Assembly (NCBI GenBank): GCA_002914805.1
Contig: JXTB01000309.1
Location: 339,996 to 403,995, forward strand
DNA: 64,000 nt
Direction: 5' to 3'
Source: Parasponia andersonii
Lineage: Eukaryota > Streptophyta > Magnoliopsida > Rosales > Cannabaceae
Part shown: positions 45,026 through 57,189 of the stretch, in pieces
Layout of the letters: each line of letters starts with the position of its first letter
How positions within the stretch are numbered: the first letter of the stretch is position 1
Program-made: the position numbers and the translations under genes
The notes under the pieces: model-generated
The model's input: the letters and a program-made list of their open reading frames with translations, nothing else
What the model was told of the DNA's origin: nothing
Database searches by the model: none

Positions 45026-47296
45026 TGTAAAAACTGAAAAGTGTTAAGGGTATTTGAGTGAATTAAGACCAATGGTACTTTCGTAAACACCTATTTCTAG
45101 ACTAAAAAATTGAAAATAGTTGAATTTAATAATGGGGGCTACAGTTATTAAATTTACATATAAACCCCATATCTTTCTTCTTCTTCTTCACGTGAAGTCC
45201 TCCCTATCTCTCTGAAATTTTCATCAAAAACAAAGCCTCTACAAAAGCTCGCCAAAATGTCACCGGCCAGACGTGCCTCATTGTGCTTCTCCCCAACTAT
45301 CGATGAACCAGCATCGGTCACCCTCACTGCCAACCATCGCTTCTCGTCAACTACGAAACCAATGCCACCTTTTCGGTTTTTCGGTCATAGCTCCTTCGGC
45401 AGACCTTCGTTTGACTCAACTCCAGTATTGTTGGACTCATCTCGTTATCGCCATCATTTCTCAACCACTCATGACTGCTAACTCAGCTTTAATGAGAAAC
45501 GAGTAACTGTAGCAATATTTTAATATTAAATTTTTGTGATATTTTTGTAATTATTTTAGAATTGAGCTATTTATCCTGAGAAAATTATACGACATGAAAA
45601 AGGAGATTCAAAATAAGAAATCTAATGATTTTAAAGTGTTGAAATGGAGTTTGGATGTGCATTAATTATCAAAATGAATAGGTGGCATTTTTCTAAATAT
45701 TTTCAAAATGTGATATTTATATACTTTTCAGATTATGGAGCTTAATTAATGCCAGGGATCTTAAAACCGAGTTTTGACTTTGAATTTGGACTTAGTGAAG
45801 TCAAGATATGAATTTTAATATAAAATATCATTATATTCAAACATAATACGAAAATCGAGAAAATAACTTATGAATTACACCGTTTTGCATGCCAGAGGCC
45901 GGTGTGTGGTGATCTCCTTTTCTCAATATAAGGCTTCGTTTAGAAATTCACTTTTTCAAATAAACGTGTTAGAATCCAAAAATGACCGTCTGAGCAACTC
46001 GGTGACCAATTGGGGATATTTCTAGCATCGTTAGCTCGGTATTACTACTATTTCGAGGTAAGAGATTCAATTATCTTATTTTCTATAATTTTTCATAAAA
46101 TTAGAATATATTGTGAAAAGTAAATTTTCTTGAATTTATTTTATTAAATTGTTTTGAATAATTATTTTAGTGAATTGTAAATTTTAAAATATTGTAGACT
46201 ACTTTAGATATTTAACGTATGATTTTGTACAAGTTTTATACTTGGGATTTGATTAAACTGTAGGAATTGTATTTTTGGATTTTTAAGTACAAAATAGATT
46301 TTTATTCAAAAATCAGAGTACGTCTAGAACAATATTACATGGTTATTTACACTACCTCTCGTATTACACATACCATAGGATCATATATGAGATCCATCTT
46401 AGGCATCACGATGTTTAGTAGGCAGCTATTGTTCCTACTCTTAGTGAGAGGCCGTAAACCCTCACGGGGTTTTTCTGATTACTCCCATTCAGTAGGTGTA
46501 GGCATTCAATTGCCCCCCTTATTCGGTAGGTATAGACACATGAGGGTCCTTCTGGTTTTCTAGGATTAGATATCAAGCAGATAGTACTCAGTACATGTTG
46601 TACGAGTTACTCTGGTTCGTAATGAGAGGATGTGAGCTCATGGGATTTTTTGATTTGTGATATGTGCACTATGGATTATTTATCTGATTTTACAGTATAG
46701 TTTGAATATGATTTTATTGACGATCTCAATTGGCTTTTGATTTAATATATTGTAATTATTTTCAGAACAACTAACCATGTAGGGAATTTATAAATGAATG
46801 TTTTTCCCCAAAAGATAATTAGGTATTCTACTAGACATTTCATGCTCACCTCCCTATTCTCCTTCTCAGGTAGTGCTCAGGGTAACGCTAGAAACGCAAG
46901 AGTAGATCAGTGAGAGAAATTCATCTATCGACTAGTTAGTAAGTATGGAGAATAAATATTGTTTAAACTCTTGGCTTATACTAAATAATTAAAAGGTCTG
47001 TTACATGGACTAGGTCTGTATAATTTCTATGCTAAATTGTGAGACTGCTGATAATAATGATTGGTTTGTTTCTAATAAATTTCATTTACAATTTACATCT
47101 AATATTGATCACAAAATTGTAGGATTTATAATTTAAATTAATTTTTATAAACTTTTACAAAAGCTGTCGTTTTTGAACTAGTGTCATTTTTTTTTTTCTA
47201 AAAAGTTGAAATTTCTAAAAAAAATTTAAAATAAATTATGAATTTCTTTTTGTGAAATTCCTTTTTTACTATTGGTCTGGTGTTTAGGTAGTGACA
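45026..47296 (+). repeat. 3' LTR of the chromovirus
   Basis: It begins TGTAAAAACTGAAAAG after the purine tract AAGAAGGGAGGA and most probably ends GGTAGTGACA at 47296, giving about 2.27 kb, a normal length for this lineage. The TTCTTCTTCTTCTTCACGTG leader-like stretch at 45176 and a GAGGTAAGAGATTC donor-like site at 46054 are typical of it. The right boundary is by motif only, since there is no second LTR to compare. Confidence 0.65.
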
Positions 47297-48165
47297 AAAA
47301 CAATATTTCTAGTTTACGTCAACCTTCCCTCTGACTGCTTCTAAACAACCGTTAGCTTCCAATTATTTGAAAATTCTACCACAATCGATTTTAAAATCCC
47401 AAATATTTTAGATTTTATTTTATCAACTTTCTATATAAAAACTGTTTCCAAATTTATAAAGCATGATTCGAATTTTATATCAAAAAGCTGTTTTCGAATT
47501 TATAAAATATTATTCAAATTTTATATCAAACGCTCTTTTACTTTTTTTCTTTTCTTCTCTTTTTTTTTCCCTCATTTTAAACCCTATTTAACTTAACGGT
47601 GCCAAACCTTCCCATTACTCAGCGCTTCAGTTGGCTTTTGCACCCTTAGTTTCTTGATGACAACAGTCAACACGACGTAATTTTCTGCTGCCTTATATTA
47701 CACAATGCGCATGCCGTAGATCTAATAAGAACCGTCGGATTAAGAAATACAGTGCTCTTACGATTAGGAGACATTTATGGGTGCCTACCATAGGATTTTC
47801 CTCCCGAAAGAAAAATGTCATAAAAAATAGGTCAGCAGAATCGTGGCAATTAATTATGTCTCGTCCCATCGACATACGTCTCTATGATTTTTCTGACGGT
47901 GCATGCCTGCAGCTGCCATAAATTGCTGCTCTGTTCACGTGTAGTATTCTATTTCGCCACTCAATTTTCAGCACGTGCGCTTTTTTTTTCTCTTTCTTCA
48001 TCATTCGCTCTCTTATTGCTCGAGGGTCCCACCTCATCAACTAGTCTGTCTTGGCAACTATTGGCGTCGTCTGTTTCACCTTCCTCCACTCAATCACATT
48101 AATCCACCACAAGAATTTCTCCGCCACTTTCGCATAATGTCTTTTTTAGTGCCTATTTGCATTAA
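47297..48165. other. Intergenic stretch upstream of the ILR1-like gene
   Basis: No gene recognised. Short open frames at 47884-48181 lack any family resemblance. Confidence 0.4.
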
Positions 48166-48546
48166 GGCTATCTTGGCATAGAGGAAAGAAAACGAGAGGG
48201 AAAGAAAAAATAGTAAGGGAAAAAAAAAATAGTAAGGGAAAAAAATATAGATGATTGAAAAAAAATATATTTTTTTATGAGTTTTTCTGGTATATAAAGA
48301 GAAAAAAAAAATTAGTTTCTTTTAAATAATTATTTTATCTTTAATATAATGATAATTTAGTAATTTAAATTTATTCTTTAGTTTATTTCTCTTATTTTCT
48401 TTTTTTCTCTCTAATTTAGAGAAAAAAAAATTTGTGAGCATATTATTTTCTTTCTCTTTTTTTCTTTCCACCAAATAATATTTTTTTTCCACTTTTCTCT
48501 CTCACTTTTTATCTCTTCTACCTTTTCCCTTCTACCAGACATAGCC
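48166..48546. mobile_element. MITE, 381 bp, TTAA-flanked
   Basis: Inverted ends GGCTATCTTGGCATAGAGG (left) and, reverse-complemented from the right, GGCTATGTCTGGTAGAAGG. Both sides are flanked by TTAA (48162-48165 and 48547-48550). The interior is A-rich on the left and T-rich on the right, non-coding. The end style resembles PIF/Harbinger (Tourist) elements, whose duplication is normally TWA. The palindromic flank also allows TA or TTAA, so the superfamily is open. It lies about 345 bp upstream of the ILR1-like start codon. Confidence 0.72.
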
Positions 48547-48728
48547 TTAATGAACCAACAAACAAATAAAAATAGAGAAATCACAAGTGATTATTCTATT
48601 TGTTGCAGATGATGGGCTTGACTTTTGTTCCCCTGTCACTTAAAATCTGTACTGTGTGACACATTTAAAAATTTAGAAGACAGAGAATAACGAACCCCAT
48701 GAATCCCGTAAAAGTAACTAACTTTTTC

Positions 48729-48738
48729 TATATATAAT
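48729..48738 (+). promoter_or_regulatory. TATA box of the ILR1-like gene
   Basis: TATATATAAT about 155 bp before the ATG at 48891, implying a leader of about 120-130 nt. Confidence 0.55.
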
Positions 48739-48890
48739 ACATACATACTGGTATTACCATTTGAGGTGGTGAGTTCAGAGAAATATATTGATTCCTTTTA
48801 CAAGTGTTATCTTGTAAAGCTTATAAAAATATCATATCTACTTGTATCTATAGCGTACCCGTTTTTGTGTTACATCCACCAGTTGGGCAC

Positions 48891-51119
48891 ATGGAGTTTC
48901 ACCTACTCATATTCCTAATCTCCATTAACATATCCTTATGCTTCTCTTTGATTCTCCAAACTTGTGATGGTGAAGCAAGCTTGAATTCCTCCATAGCAAA
49001 TCATGATCGTTCATTTAGGGACCAAATTGTTCGGTTGGCTAATGACCCCGGTACGTTTAACTGGATGAAGGGCATAAGGAGACGAATCCATGAGAACCCA
49101 GAACTTGCTTATGAAGAGCTTGAGACTAGTGAGCTCATCAGGCATGAGCTTGACCAACTCGGCGTACCGTACCGGTGGCCGGTGGCGCGGACTGGCGTGG
49201 TTGCTACTATTGGGTCTGGTTCTCCACCCTTTGTGGCTCTTAGAGCAGATATGGATGCCTTGCCTATACAGGTAAATGTTCACTTGATGGGGATTTTTCG
49301 TTGTTGTTTTATTTTTGTCCGAAAAGAAAATTGTTGGGTCTAATCAGATTAGTCATCCTATTCAATTATTGCTTTTATTAAAGTTCTATAGTTTTATTAA
49401 GGTACTGTTTGGCAGTCAACTGTGACATAACTCCAGGGTGCTAATAACCCTGAAGCCTAAAACTGTCGCTGAGTATTTTGCTGTAGTTCTCTGTTTCACT
49501 TGTGTTTTAAGTTTAAACCATGTGGTATGGCCAAAAAAATGGAGAGTTTCTAAGGTCAAAAGTTCGAAACTTCAGGGTATAATCGGTAATTCTGATAATC
49601 TAAGTCTGGGTAGACATGTTTCGAATAACTCCTTGATGATTTAGTGACTGGAGTAGTAGATTCTGGACGGCATAGTTTACAAGGAAAGGAGATTAATTTC
49701 AGCTATAACATTGCGAAAACAAAACAACAGCAAATGAAGTGACGTTTTCGAAGTGAACTTGACTCGGAAATGTTGCTGCATTTGAGTAGGAAATGGTGGA
49801 ATGGGAGCACAAAAGCAGGAAGGATGGCAAAATGCACGCCTGCGGCCACGATGTTCACGTCACCATGCTCCTCGGTGCTGCGAAGATACTTCAAGAACTC
49901 CGAGATGTGTTACAGGTGAAGTCGAATTAGGCCACGACTTTTTCGATTTTGCATATTCATCTATTGTCTTCGCTGCTACGAAATGATCATTTATCGACAC
50001 CATTCCTATGATATGCAGGGAACTGCAGTTCTTATATTCCAACCAGCCGAGGAGCGAGGTGTTGGCGCAGAGGACATTATCAAAGAAGGGGCACTTGATA
50101 AAGTAGAGGCCATCCTTGGCTTGCACATATCACCTACTTTCCCCACAGGTACCGTTGCGGCGAGGCCTAGAGAGTTTCTAGCCGGCTGTGGTAGCTTCAA
50201 AGCGAAAATCAGTGGCAAAGGAGGCCATGCCGCGATTCCACAACAATCCATTGATCCAATTCTGGCTGCTTCAACCTCTGTAATTAGCTTGCAAAGCATT
50301 GTCTCCCGGGAGATAGACCCTCTAGATTCCCAGGTATTATTTTATTATTATTAGTGTTAGCTACTCAGAGACCATGTTGTGGGAATGTGGAATCTCTCAT
50401 CTGAACTAGCACTATTTGAATCTTTGGAATGTAATTTGTAGAAGGTTGTATCAGATTTATTGACCTCAGTTTGTGTTAAAATTTAGGTGGTTTCTGTGGC
50501 TATGATTCAAGCTGGGACTACTTTCAACGTTATCCCTGACTCGGCTACTATAGCCGGTAGTTTCAGAGCTTTTAGCGCCAAAAGCTTCAATGCTTTGAGG
50601 GAAAGAATAGAGGAGGTAACATATTGGCTGCTCCCTTTACAAATGATGAAAGATAAAAGTACCAGAATTAAGCTTGGAAAAAGGTTCAACTTTCTGAAAT
50701 GAAATCTAATGCACAATTCTCTTGTGTGACAGGTCATCAAAGGGCAAGCGGCTGTGCATCGGTGTTCAGCTGAGATTGACTTCTCTGGGGAGGGACAAAC
50801 CAGTATTCCACCAACTATAAACGACGAGAGAATTTATGAACATGTTCGGCGAATTTCGAGCGAAATCGTTGGCGAAGATAACACAAAATTATCCCACACC
50901 TATATGGGAAGTGAAGATTTTGCTTTCTACTTAGAAAAGGTTCCTGGATCTTTCCTGCTTTTAGGCGCAGGGAATGAAAAGATAGGAGCCACTTATATAC
51001 CACATAGCCCATACTATGTTGTAGATGAGGATGTGCTTCCCATTGGGGCAGCAATACATGCAGCTTTTGCTGTTTCATACCTCTCAGATTCTACCACGAA
51101 GTTGAACTCACAATATTAG
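48891..51119 (+). CDS. IAA-amino acid hydrolase ILR1-like (M20 peptidase family), 5 exons, 445 aa
   Basis: Exons: 48891-49271, 49790-49915, 50019-50333, 50487-50615, 50733-51119. All introns are GT-AG and phase 0. The start gives a signal peptide ([20 protein letters not shown]), fitting entry to the secretory pathway or ER. The family releases free auxin or jasmonate from amino-acid conjugates. Family blocks: [52 protein letters not shown] (metal-binding Cys and His), [15 protein letters not shown] (catalytic and metal Glu), [28 protein letters not shown] (dimerisation domain), [21 protein letters not shown] (last metal His). Length is typical of the family (about 430-450). Unlike several relatives it ends NSQY with no HDEL/KDEL signal. 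No internal stop: it appears functional. Paralogue assignment (ILR1, ILL3 or other) is not possible here. Confidence 0.95.
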
Positions 51120-51262
51120 ATCATTACACATATTTAATTATTCTTCTCATATTCAAATCTCCCTTTTCTCTATTGATCTATCTTCTTAGTGATCATTATA
51201 CATATTTAATTATTCTTCTTATATTCAAATCTCATTTTTATCTGTTGATCTATCTTCTTACT
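51119..51262 (+). repeat. 72-bp tandem duplication in the 3' UTR of the ILR1-like gene
   Basis: Two head-to-tail copies (51119-51190, 51191-51262), each starting GATCATTAYACATATTTAA and ending TTGATCTATCTTCTTA, differing at a few sites. The first copy starts at the last base of the stop codon. Confidence 0.88.
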
Positions 51263-51649
51263 TGGACAAAAGGGTAATCTTTAAAGGAGTCCACATGATA
51301 ATGTTTTGTGATTTAACAGATGAACAAACTAATATATTCCAGAACATGTGAGCTGGTATATAAAATGTACAACATGTATAATCCATGTAAACCAAACCCA
51401 ATTCATTCCGTTTTATTCATAAAAATTGTATACATATCAATAGTGTTTGACTAAGATCATATCGTACAATGGAAATAACATCAAAAAAACATCAAGATCA
51501 AAAACCAAGTTCAGAAAAAATGATGTAACATAACAGAAACTGTCACGACATGTAAGTCATATACATGTATATTCGTCATTATTCAACGTGAACTAAGACA
51601 AACACAACCTCTGGAAGAGAATAACAAAGAAAATGGCCAAGACCCTTTT

Positions 51650-51871
51650 CTAGAATCCAAGAAATGGGAAAATGAGAGCCAAAATTCCAACCATTAACGA
51701 TGGATATGCGAGGCTGCCATGGTTTCCATTGTGATCGTGTCCGGGTTCAGGCGACGGAGCCATTCCTGCCATTCCAGGCATGTTGTGGTCATGGCCTTCG
51801 TGAGCAGCAGCCACCGTGAAAAACAGGGCCAAACAAGCAATTAAATAAGCACATCTCATCTGATAAGCCAT
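51650..51871 (-). CDS. Small secreted, probably GPI-anchored arabinogalactan-type peptide, His/Met-rich
   Basis: One exon, 73 residues. N-terminal signal peptide (residues 1-23, CAYLIACLALFFTVAAA), a short mature stretch rich in His, Met and Gly with a Pro-Ser glycomodule (APSPEP) and two GHDHN boxes, then a small-residue site (NGNHGS) before a C-terminal hydrophobic tail (YPSLMVGILALIFPFLGF) as in GPI-anchored proteins. This layout fits AG-peptides of the plasma membrane or cell wall. The AP/SP content is low and the His/Met content high, so a metal-binding surface peptide is an alternative. It is convergent with the ILR1-like gene, whose stop is about 530 bp away. The frame is open with a good start context. 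Confidence 0.82.
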   Translation of the reverse strand: MAYQMRCAYLIACLALFFTVAAAHEGHDHNMPGMAGMAPSPEPGHDHNGNHGSLAYPSLMVGILALIFPFLGF

Positions 51872-51970
51872 TTCTCTCTATTGAAGATATTTGGCCTTAG
51901 TTTTTGGTCTCAGGAGAATTTAGTTTAGGGTATGTAATGTGTATTTGCTTGTGTATTGCCACTAAGGGGT

Positions 51971-51977
51971 TTTTATA
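51971..51977 (-). promoter_or_regulatory. TATA box of the small peptide gene
   Basis: TATAAAA on the minus strand, 100 bp upstream of the ATG (51871), implying a leader of about 70 nt. Confidence 0.6.
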
Positions 51978-53268
51978 ATGTGATTGGATAAGTTTTGGAC
52001 GGTTATAAGCTAACTAATTTATTGGCAAATGGCAAGGATTGCGACTAGTAGAATCCGTACTACCATTTGACAATCAATCATTAATTTTTCTAATTAACCC
52101 AATAAATATTAATAAAATCAAGCGAAAAAAGGTAAGAATTCAAATTTGGAATAAAAGAAAGAGAAAAATGAACTTTCTTTTTTTTTTTTTTTGAATCATC
52201 AACTGTACTAGAACTTGTACGATACTATGCTATGATATGTACTACATTTGCAGGCTTGGCGAGATGATCAAAGTCTTGAGGTTTCCTACTAAATTTGCGT
52301 ATCGATGCAACTTACAAGTAAACGGAATAAGGGGAACAAAAAAATAATAATAATTCTCGAATCTCATAATTTTGTTTCTAAAGTGATAGATTTGTCACAA
52401 TTTCAATTTCCTTTTCGAATTACTAAATACAGTATTAATTTTAAGGCTTTCTTTAGCATTGGATTGCATACATAGCCATATATGACCTTACAATAAGATA
52501 TGAATTGATCGGGTCACCACGGCATGATCGAGATCTCTCCCCAACTCCAACGTGAAGGTGAAGTTGGCCAATATGTATCTATTTATTTATTTTTTGAAAG
52601 TCAATGATTTATTTTCTATACAGTATATTGTTTGTTTTCATTTAGACACTGTCGATCATACAATTTATTGTACTTTAGCAATTTATTTTATCATAGTTGG
52701 ATAAAGTCATTGTTTCTCAATTGGAAAAGACATCTTAACTGTGTTTTGTGACCAAAAAAAAAAACAGAAAAACACTAACTGCCAGAACATTAATATGTGA
52801 AAAAATAAAAATAAAAATCAGTTAGTCTTAAAATTGCATTTGTTTTGCACAACATCTTAACTTAAAGAGCATAGATAATTTAATAAGAATAATGTTTGAA
52901 AAAATTATTCAAAAGTTCGATAACAATATACACCTAAATTCAGAGTACGAATAGACCAAAGACAGATTTGAATAAGCTGGTATGATAGAACTACGGACAA
53001 TCTATCTGACAATCTATCTATTAATTGGTAAAGCTACCCTCCAATATGAAACCAATGAGAAAGAATCACCCATAATACTCTTGTTGGGAAATTTTCGTTG
53101 AAAACTCGGCGATTTGTTTAATTTTGATCGAAAATCATGTATATCTATAATTATTAAAAGAACCACCTAAGAATATACCGGAAAATTAGGCAAAATACAC
53201 TGTTTCTTATCCAAAAAAAAAAAACAATTATATAGTTAATTTTAGAAAATACAAATCTCCCAATAGTT
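51978..53268. other. Intergenic AT-rich stretch
   Basis: No gene or repeat boundary recognised. Upstream sequence of the small peptide gene. Confidence 0.4.
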
Positions 53269-53831
53269 NNNNNNNNNNNNNNNNNNNNNNNNNNNNNNNN
53301 NNNNNNNNNNNNNNNNNNNNNNNNNNNNNNNNNNNNNNNNNNNNNNNNNNNNNNNNNNNNNNNNNNNNNNNNNNNNNNNNNNNNNNNNNNNNNNNNNNNN
53401 NNNNNNNNNNNNNNNNNNNNNNNNNNNNNNNNNNNNNNNNNNNNNNNNNNNNNNNNNNNNNNNNNNNNNNNNNNNNNNNNNNNNNNNNNNNNNNNNNNNN
53501 NNNNNNNNNNNNNNNNNNNNNNNNNNNNNNNNNNNNNNNNNNNNNNNNNNNNNNNNNNNNNNNNNNNNNNNNNNNNNNNNNNNNNNNNNNNNNNNNNNNN
53601 NNNNNNNNNNNNNNNNNNNNNNNNNNNNNNNNNNNNNNNNNNNNNNNNNNNNNNNNNNNNNNNNNNNNNNNNNNNNNNNNNNNNNNNNNNNNNNNNNNNN
53701 NNNNNNNNNNNNNNNNNNNNNNNNNNNNNNNNNNNNNNNNNNNNNNNNNNNNNNNNNNNNNNNNNNNNNNNNNNNNNNNNNNNNNNNNNNNNNNNNNNNN
53801 NNNNNNNNNNNNNNNNNNNNNNNNNNNNNNN
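53269..53831. other. Assembly gap, 563 Ns
   Basis: Undetermined bases. Any open frame drawn across it is an artefact. Confidence 1.
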
Positions 53832-55270
53832 ATAATAGTAGTTATTAGATTATGATCCAACAGTTAAAAAAATTAATATCTATAAATAAGAAAAAAAAAT
53901 ATTCCCTAGATTGGCAACTTTTATATATATATATATATATTATATTTCTACTATAATAAAGCCTTAAATTTAACATATTTATGAAATTCGCCACTCGATG
54001 CGATCTGATTTGGGAAAGAAACAACGAAAAATGTCCTTACTATATAGCACCTAATCTCTTATTAATGAAATAATGATGTTGTTTTTTAATATAAAAATAA
54101 ATAATTTTTTTAAAATAAAAAATCTTGAATTATGTTGAAAAGGGAAAAAATGTAAGTAATGGTTACTTTTAATTTAGGATATTTTTATCTTTTCACATTT
54201 CCCCCCTAAATTATATGATATTGAGGAGCCTATTTGTTAATAATTTAAATCCGTAATATGTTATAACAAATAACGGTTATCATAAAAAAAAAAATAAATA
54301 AGTTTGGTTTTTTCAATTTTTAGCGAAAAAAAGGATTGATTTTCCGATTATAACAAATTAAAATTTTAGATTTTAAAATCTAATCAAATTGGATTGGAAT
54401 CAACGATTTGATTAAAATTAGCCAACGAATTGTATGAATTAGAAGAGAGAGATATATGTCATTTTCATTCAAAATTAACGACCAAGACTATATGAGTCAT
54501 TTTGCATACAAATTGAGCTCAATTTAATAGGATTTCAAAATCCAAAAAAAAAAAAAAAAAGATAACTAGAAGCCCAACAAACCCTAACAAAATATGTAAT
54601 TATAGGAATTCTTTTAATATGTTCAGATATACAAGTTTTCCATCAAATAAAATGGTTTTGTATTTCCTGGAAAAAAAAAAAAGGAAAGACTTTTGCTTTG
54701 TTTTGTCTTTCCATTACTCTAACTCTAGAGAGAGAGAGAGAGAGAGAGTACTTCATAAATAAATTTTTTTAGCTAAGTATTTATGATTTGGCCTTGGACT
54801 CTATTTAAGTTCTTAAAAAAAAAACCTTAGCAATTTTATATATAAATAAGTAATTTATCTAATATATTTAGATAACCATTCAAATCTAATCTAATCCAAT
54901 TTCAATCAAATATCCAACGATGAATCAGATTGAATTTGAAAATTAAAAGGCTAATTGAATTGGATAGGTTTCAATTTTCAGTTTTACACTTATTTTGCAT
55001 TTGTCAAAGAAATCAACAAGGCAGGTAGCTCTGTATTAATTTGTTTTGAATTTTAACCATATGAGGCCTAGTTTCCACTTTTGTTTCTGACAAGGAAAAG
55101 GAGTTAAGTGTAGTGGATTCATGGATCAAACTAACTTGGGTTTACATTTTTGTGAATTTATTTTAAATGATACTTTTAGAATTGTTGAGAACACTTTGAC
55201 TTATAGATATTTACTAAAAAAAATCATTATTTATAATTTTTTTATGATTTTTTTTTCAATACAACTTCTT
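53832..55270. other. Intergenic AT-rich stretch with simple repeats
   Basis: Contains (AT)n at 53917-53942 and (GA)n at 54726-54748. No gene seen. Confidence 0.5.
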
Positions 55271-55848
55271 ACAAAAATCTAAAGATATAAAGTGGGTCAG
55301 GCCGGTCATTAGATAAGCCCATGCGGATTTTATATTGTGTTTAGACTCAATCCACTTAAAATATGCGTCGGCCTAGCATAACCTAGAGGTTTAACTCACA
55401 TTTTATATAGGCCTAAGTGAGTTGTACTTATGCGGGACGAATATAGGCCACAATGTGAGCCTAATTTTATTATTATTCTATGCTTTAAAATATCAAATAT
55501 AAGCATAAAACTCATTTATATTATTTTTAAATTTGAATAAATTGAAAATAAACAAAAATAACTAAATAAATAATATTAAAATATATAAATAAAAATATTT
55601 AATTAAGTTTTTTTTTTTAATTTTAATTAAAAAATATATTTAAAATTTTATATAGAATGATTAAATGTTGGCCAAGACAAGCCAGGCTCGTGGGATTATA
55701 ACTGAGGCCCAATCCAACCTTTATTATATATAACGGGCTAGCTCAAGCCCATATATTATGGGTCTAGGCCGAACCAGTACCATAATTTTCTTTCAAGTGT
55801 GAGCTGGCCCACAAAGCCCGACCCATATTACTATCTCTACAAAAATCT
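55271..55848. mobile_element. hAT-like non-autonomous element, 558 bp, with target duplication
   Basis: The element 55281-55838 is flanked by identical ACAAAAATCT (55271-55280 and 55839-55848); hAT insertions duplicate 8 bp, so two bases may be chance. Ends: AAAGATATAAAGTGGGTCAG on the left, and AGAGATAGTAATATGGGTCG reverse-complemented from the right. The subterminal regions are rich in GGGTC/GGCCC-type short inverted motifs, the interior is AT-rich, and there is no coding capacity. Confidence 0.78.
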
Positions 55849-57189
55849 TGGTATAAAGCACAAGACAATCGAAAAATCCAAGATTAACTAAATTTTTTAA
55901 AAATCTTGGATGGATTTTAAAAAAATTATTTTTTTTGATTTTTTTTTTCAAAAAATACTACTTTTCTAATTATTTTCAAAAACGATATCTAAATAAATCT
56001 GAGATTTTTCAAACAAATTTAAAATCCACTATTTTCCAATTATTTTGAAAACTTACTATATATAATCAAATTTCCTTAATTCAAGGATTAATAATAATAA
56101 TGATCTCTGAATTATACTCATTGTACCACTTTGAAGTCAGACTTTCAACTTATATAGTAATGTCTCACGAATTATATAATTATTATAACAACAATCGTTG
56201 CAAGTCAATAATGAGACTTCGAATTTTCAACTTACACAGTAAACTACTGAATACCAAGACTTATGCAATTATTACAGTAATGATATTTTTTCACAAATTA
56301 TTAAATATTAATAGAAATGAGTAACATACAAAGCATACAGTTTGGTAACCATGACTGAAATCGAAATTATGACTCAAAGAAATAAATAAGGCCTAATTAT
56401 ATGCTTTGTCCAAGATTTTTTCTTTTGTTAAAAACGATATGTTTAAATAACATATTAAATATATCGTTAACAGGTTAAACTATTTATTCGGTATTTTGTA
56501 TATAGGTTTATAAATAATTACAAATAACAAACGAGTCGTATTCAGGTTTGGTAATTGGACATTATACATATGCCTCGACATGATAATACGAATTGCCATC
56601 TTTAAAAGAAAAATTTGGAGGAATGAACTATTTGAAAGTGAATTTTGAATAAAGGCATAAGTTTTAAAACTCTTTACAAAATAGCCTTTTTACATTGTCA
56701 GATTTGATGTTGAACGTAGTTGAGTAAAGTCGAGTATTGACGAGAAATGTAACTTTGTAAATAAATTAAAAACATAGGCCTTTTTTCAAATATGTATTTT
56801 AAAAGAAGCCTTTTTGCGAATTGACCATATTAAAATTATCTAATATAATTAAATAACCAACTAAATCTAATTCAATTCTGATTGGATATCAACTTATGAT
56901 AAATTGGATTTGAAGTTAAAAATCTAATTGGATTAGATTGGATGGGTTTCGATTTTAAACTCATCTGGTATTTGTCAAAGGAAACAACACGTATTTTTCA
57001 ATTGTTTCAAATTATAACCATACAAGGCCTATAAAGTCCTCTTTTTGATTCGAGAAAATGACATAGGTAGAACTGATTTGGGTTAAATTATGTTTTTTTT
57101 CCTCTAAAAATGACATTTTAAGACATTTTTATGAGTGTCAATGACTTGTTGACCATATGTCAAGACCTTTTGACAATGAAAATACCATT
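55849..57189. other. Intergenic AT-rich stretch
   Basis: No gene recognised. 56850-57010 resembles 54870-55030 (for example GAATTGGATAGGTTTCAATT vs GATTGGATGGGTTTCGATTT), a diverged dispersed repeat. Confidence 0.45.

Larger units (their letters stand above)
42390..47296 (+). mobile_element. 5'-truncated Ty3-gypsy chromovirus (Tekay/Del-like) with 3' LTR
   Basis: It starts within RT ([27 protein letters not shown]) and continues through RNase H, integrase and a C-terminal chromodomain remnant to a polypurine tract (45014-45025) and an LTR of about 2.27 kb. Single RNase H, RT before integrase and the chromodomain place it with chromoviruses. No gag, protease or 5' LTR is in the window. Many stops and shifts. 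Confidence 0.85.

Noticed and set aside
45257..45506. Overlapping 74- and 77-codon frames
   Set aside because: They sit within the chromovirus 3' LTR, are Ser/Pro-rich by composition, and have no start context or family match.
47884..48181. Short frames upstream of the MITE
   Set aside because: No family resemblance, no promoter signals, pyrimidine-rich composition.
53228..53860. 210-codon minus-strand open frame
   Set aside because: It is almost entirely the N gap; the real bases at its ends code nothing recognisable.
56100..56324. 74-codon plus-strand frame
   Set aside because: AT-rich intergenic DNA, Ile/Tyr/Asn-rich composition, no motif.
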